Part shown: piece by piece, positions 62,485-64,000 of the stretch
Numbering within the stretch: the first letter of the stretch is position 1
Layout of the letters: every line of letters starts with the position of its first letter
NCBI RefSeq assembly: GCF_036227605.1
Contig: NZ_CP109487.1
Coordinates: 6,137,501 to 6,201,500, forward strand
Origin: Streptomyces sp. NBC_01439
Lineage (GTDB): Bacteria > Actinomycetota > Actinomycetes > Streptomycetales > Streptomycetaceae
Direction of reading: 5' to 3'
DNA length: 64,000 nt
The notes under the pieces: model-generated
What the model was told of the DNA's origin: nothing
Seen by the model: only the letters and a program-made list of their open reading frames with translations
Database searches by the model: none
Program-made: the position numbers and the translations under genes

Positions 62485-63875
62485 GCGTCTTCCTCCCCCG
62501 GCCCCGCGGGCCGCTGTTCCTGGTGTCGCCCTTGCTCGGGCCGGTCCTGGGGCGGCGCCAACGACTCCGCCGTCGCCTGTTGATAGCGCAGGACGGCCTG
62601 CTCGGCGGCCCGCAGGTCGCAGGGCGCACTCCACAACATCCGCCGGGCGGCGTCGTACCGCTCGATCAGCAGGCGGTCCTCCGCCATTCCGTGGCGGGCC
62701 ACCTTCGCCTTGTACGCGTCGAGCCGCCCGCGCAGCTCGGCCCGCACGGCCAGGGGCGCCGTCACGGCGGTCAACGATTCACGGGCCCGCCGGAGTTCCT
62801 CATCGGCGCGCTCCTCCAGCGATTCCAGCAGGGGTGAGAGCCGGTGCCAGCGGGCCTGGCGCCGGTGCTCGGCCGCCGCCGCGAGCTGTTCTTGGAGCAC
62901 CGTGGGCGGGCCGCTCACCGCGGGCACCTCGGACGCGGCGATCTTCGCCAGTACCTCGCCGCGCGCGGTCCGCGCCTCCGCCAGGGTCCGGTCGGCCCGT
63001 GAGAGCACGTCCCGCAGGGCGATCAGCCGCTGCTCGGCGTCCTGCCGTACGTCCAGCACCGCCTCGATCTCACGGCGTACGTCCTCCAGTGCGAGCGCGG
63101 CCCGGTCGTAGCGGCCGGTGTCCGGACGGCCGCCGCCGGGCGCGGAGCTGCCCGTCGCCGGCAGCCAGAAGGCCAGCGGGTCCGCGATCACCCGGGTGCG
63201 CAGCTCCGTCAGCTCGGCGGTGATGTCCTCCAGGTCGTCGCCGGAGGGGTGCTCGCCCGGCCGCACGCCCACCGAGTGGGCCAGCGAGCGGGTGCGGTGC
63301 AGCTCGGCGGCGAGCAGGTCGATCCGGGCGGGCAGCGCCGACCAGACGGCGTCGGCGGCGACCACCACGTCCAGCGAGCGCGCGTACAGGCCGTTCATCC
63401 GGGCCACCAGCTCGGCGAGCGAGAGCCGCTCCGCCAGCGCGACGCCCTCGGCGGCGGCCCCGGCGATCAGCACTCCGGGCCCGCGCAGCCGCTCGGTCAG
63501 CTCGATCAGGTCCTCGCGGTTCGGCCAGCGGCGCCGCTCCCGTACCTCCCGGGCGGCGGTCAGGGCCCCGCTGTAGGCGTCGAAGTACGTCCACAGCCGG
63601 GTGATGTCCGCGTCGGCGGTCGTCCACCGCTCCTTGGTGGTCCCGCTCAGCGCGGCGCCCTCCAGCAGCCGGCGTCCGGCGTGGTCCTGGAGGGCGAGCA
63701 GCGAGGTCTCGACGGCCTCGTGCTCGGCGCCCAACCGGGCCAGGGCGCGGTCGACGTCGTCCCGGTCCATCACTGCAGACCCCACCTCCACCGACTGTGC
63801 CTCCGCTTCCGCCGCCGCCTCCGTGTCCGTCCTCGTATCCTGCCCCGCGCCCGGTCCCGTGCCCGAAACCGTCAC
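62481..63875 (-). CDS. Coiled-coil protein between SBP and pknG
   Basis: 464 aa if read from GTG 63875, 5 bp after the previous stop; ATG 63770 is the main alternative. Predominantly charged helix (ERRRWPNREDLIELTERLRG; EVRREIEAVLDVRQDAEQRLIAL) without membrane segments. It occupies the place of glnX in the glnH-glnX-pknG operon of mycobacteria, but GlnX has membrane helices and this does not. Likely links the receptor signal to PknG; inference. Confidence 0.72.
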   Translation of the reverse strand: MTVSGTGPGAGQDTRTDTEAAAEAEAQSVEVGSAVMDRDDVDRALARLGAEHEAVETSLLALQDHAGRRLLEGAALSGTTKERWTTADADITRLWTYFDAYSGALTAAREVRERRRWPNREDLIELTERLRGPGVLIAGAAAEGVALAERLSLAELVARMNGLYARSLDVVVAADAVWSALPARIDLLAAELHRTRSLAHSVGVRPGEHPSGDDLEDITAELTELRTRVIADPLAFWLPATGSSAPGGGRPDTGRYDRAALALEDVRREIEAVLDVRQDAEQRLIALRDVLSRADRTLAEARTARGEVLAKIAASEVPAVSGPPTVLQEQLAAAAEHRRQARWHRLSPLLESLEERADEELRRARESLTAVTAPLAVRAELRGRLDAYKAKVARHGMAEDRLLIERYDAARRMLWSAPCDLRAAEQAVLRYQQATAESLAPPQDRPEQGRHQEQRPAGPGEEDA

Positions 63876-63880
63876 GGGGC

Positions 63881-64000
63881 TCAGCCGTCCCGGTACTTGG
63901 GTGCGGGGGGCGCCGTCACACCGGGCAGCACGGGCTGCAGGTGCTTGAGGTACGCCTTCATCCACGGGCTGTCACCGCCGCCCGCACGGTAGTTCTCCAG
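63881..64000 (-). CDS. C-terminus of a probable extracellular solute-binding protein (GlnH-like), cut by window edge
   Basis: Only the last 39 residues are visible: YRAGGGDSPWMKAYLKHLQPVLPGV, then TAPPAPKYRDG. The WMKAYLKHLQ ending is like family 3 amino-acid-binding proteins that head pknG operons. Identification leans on operon context. Confidence 0.5.
   Translation of the reverse strand: MENYRAGGGDSPWMKAYLKHLQPVLPGVTAPPAPKYRDG

Overview
The window is high-GC actinomycete chromosome, most likely from a Streptomyces. The signs are very strong third-position G/C bias, many GTG and one TTG start, tight ATGA/GTGA gene overlaps, a streptomycete-type secreted phospholipase A2, a dynamin-like GTPase pair with an SsbB-like protein, and a PknG kinase operon.

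Layout. 1-3294: the C-terminally cut end of a membrane-anchored Ser/Thr kinase, a GNAT acetyltransferase, a small secreted hypothetical protein and a secreted phospholipase A2. 3328-17756: a large operon-like locus on the + strand. It holds a Pst-type phosphate ABC transporter (PstC, PstA and, 10 kb further on, PstB), and between permease and ATPase sit five exported proteins and a sortase-fold membrane protein. The five are a PstS-like protein with a C-terminal membrane anchor, a 905-aa membrane-anchored PstS-related protein, a free secreted PstS-like protein, an Ig-repeat surface protein, and a DUF916/WxLIP-like protein fused in frame to a LANTG-anchored surface protein. The sortase-fold protein has lost all three catalytic residues. 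A PHO-box-like repeat precedes the first gene. This is my leading candidate for an undescribed system: a phosphate importer whose receptors are spread through the envelope.

17789-30434: a sulfite-oxidase-like molybdoenzyme, a phosphoribosyltransferase/hydrolase fusion, a beta-lactamase-fold serine hydrolase, a HAD gene remnant, tRNA-Arg(TCT), the dynamin-like pair followed by SsbB, a thioester-domain-like surface protein lacking its thioester Cys, a PAP2/diacylglycerol-kinase fusion, and a small membrane-anchored protein.

30652-51260: a ~20.6-kb actinomycete integrative and conjugative element (AICE). It is bounded by a 34-bp imperfect direct repeat (15 bp perfect core) and inserted in the promoter/leader of ettA, not in a tRNA gene. 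Most genes form one long minus-strand operon: regulators and Spd-type transfer proteins, TraB (FtsK-like), a tRNA-guanine-transglycosylase-like protein, a prim-pol, a DUF3987-type ATPase, Xis and Int. A ~250-bp imperfect palindrome carrying a repeated 10-bp box lies between the replication genes and xis and is the best candidate origin. Divergently, a GntR regulator and a HAD hydrolase are read toward attR. A second mobile unit sits inside the AICE: two tyrosine recombinases with an HTH protein, the larger recombinase broken by an amber codon.

51290-64000: ettA, a thioesterase, a hypothetical gene, a truncated haemoglobin, a PCMT-like methyltransferase, then a minus-strand signalling operon (SBP3 fragment, coiled-coil protein, PknG, PP2C, vWA protein, FHA protein) in which kinase, phosphatase and FHA protein all carry zinc-ribbon motifs.
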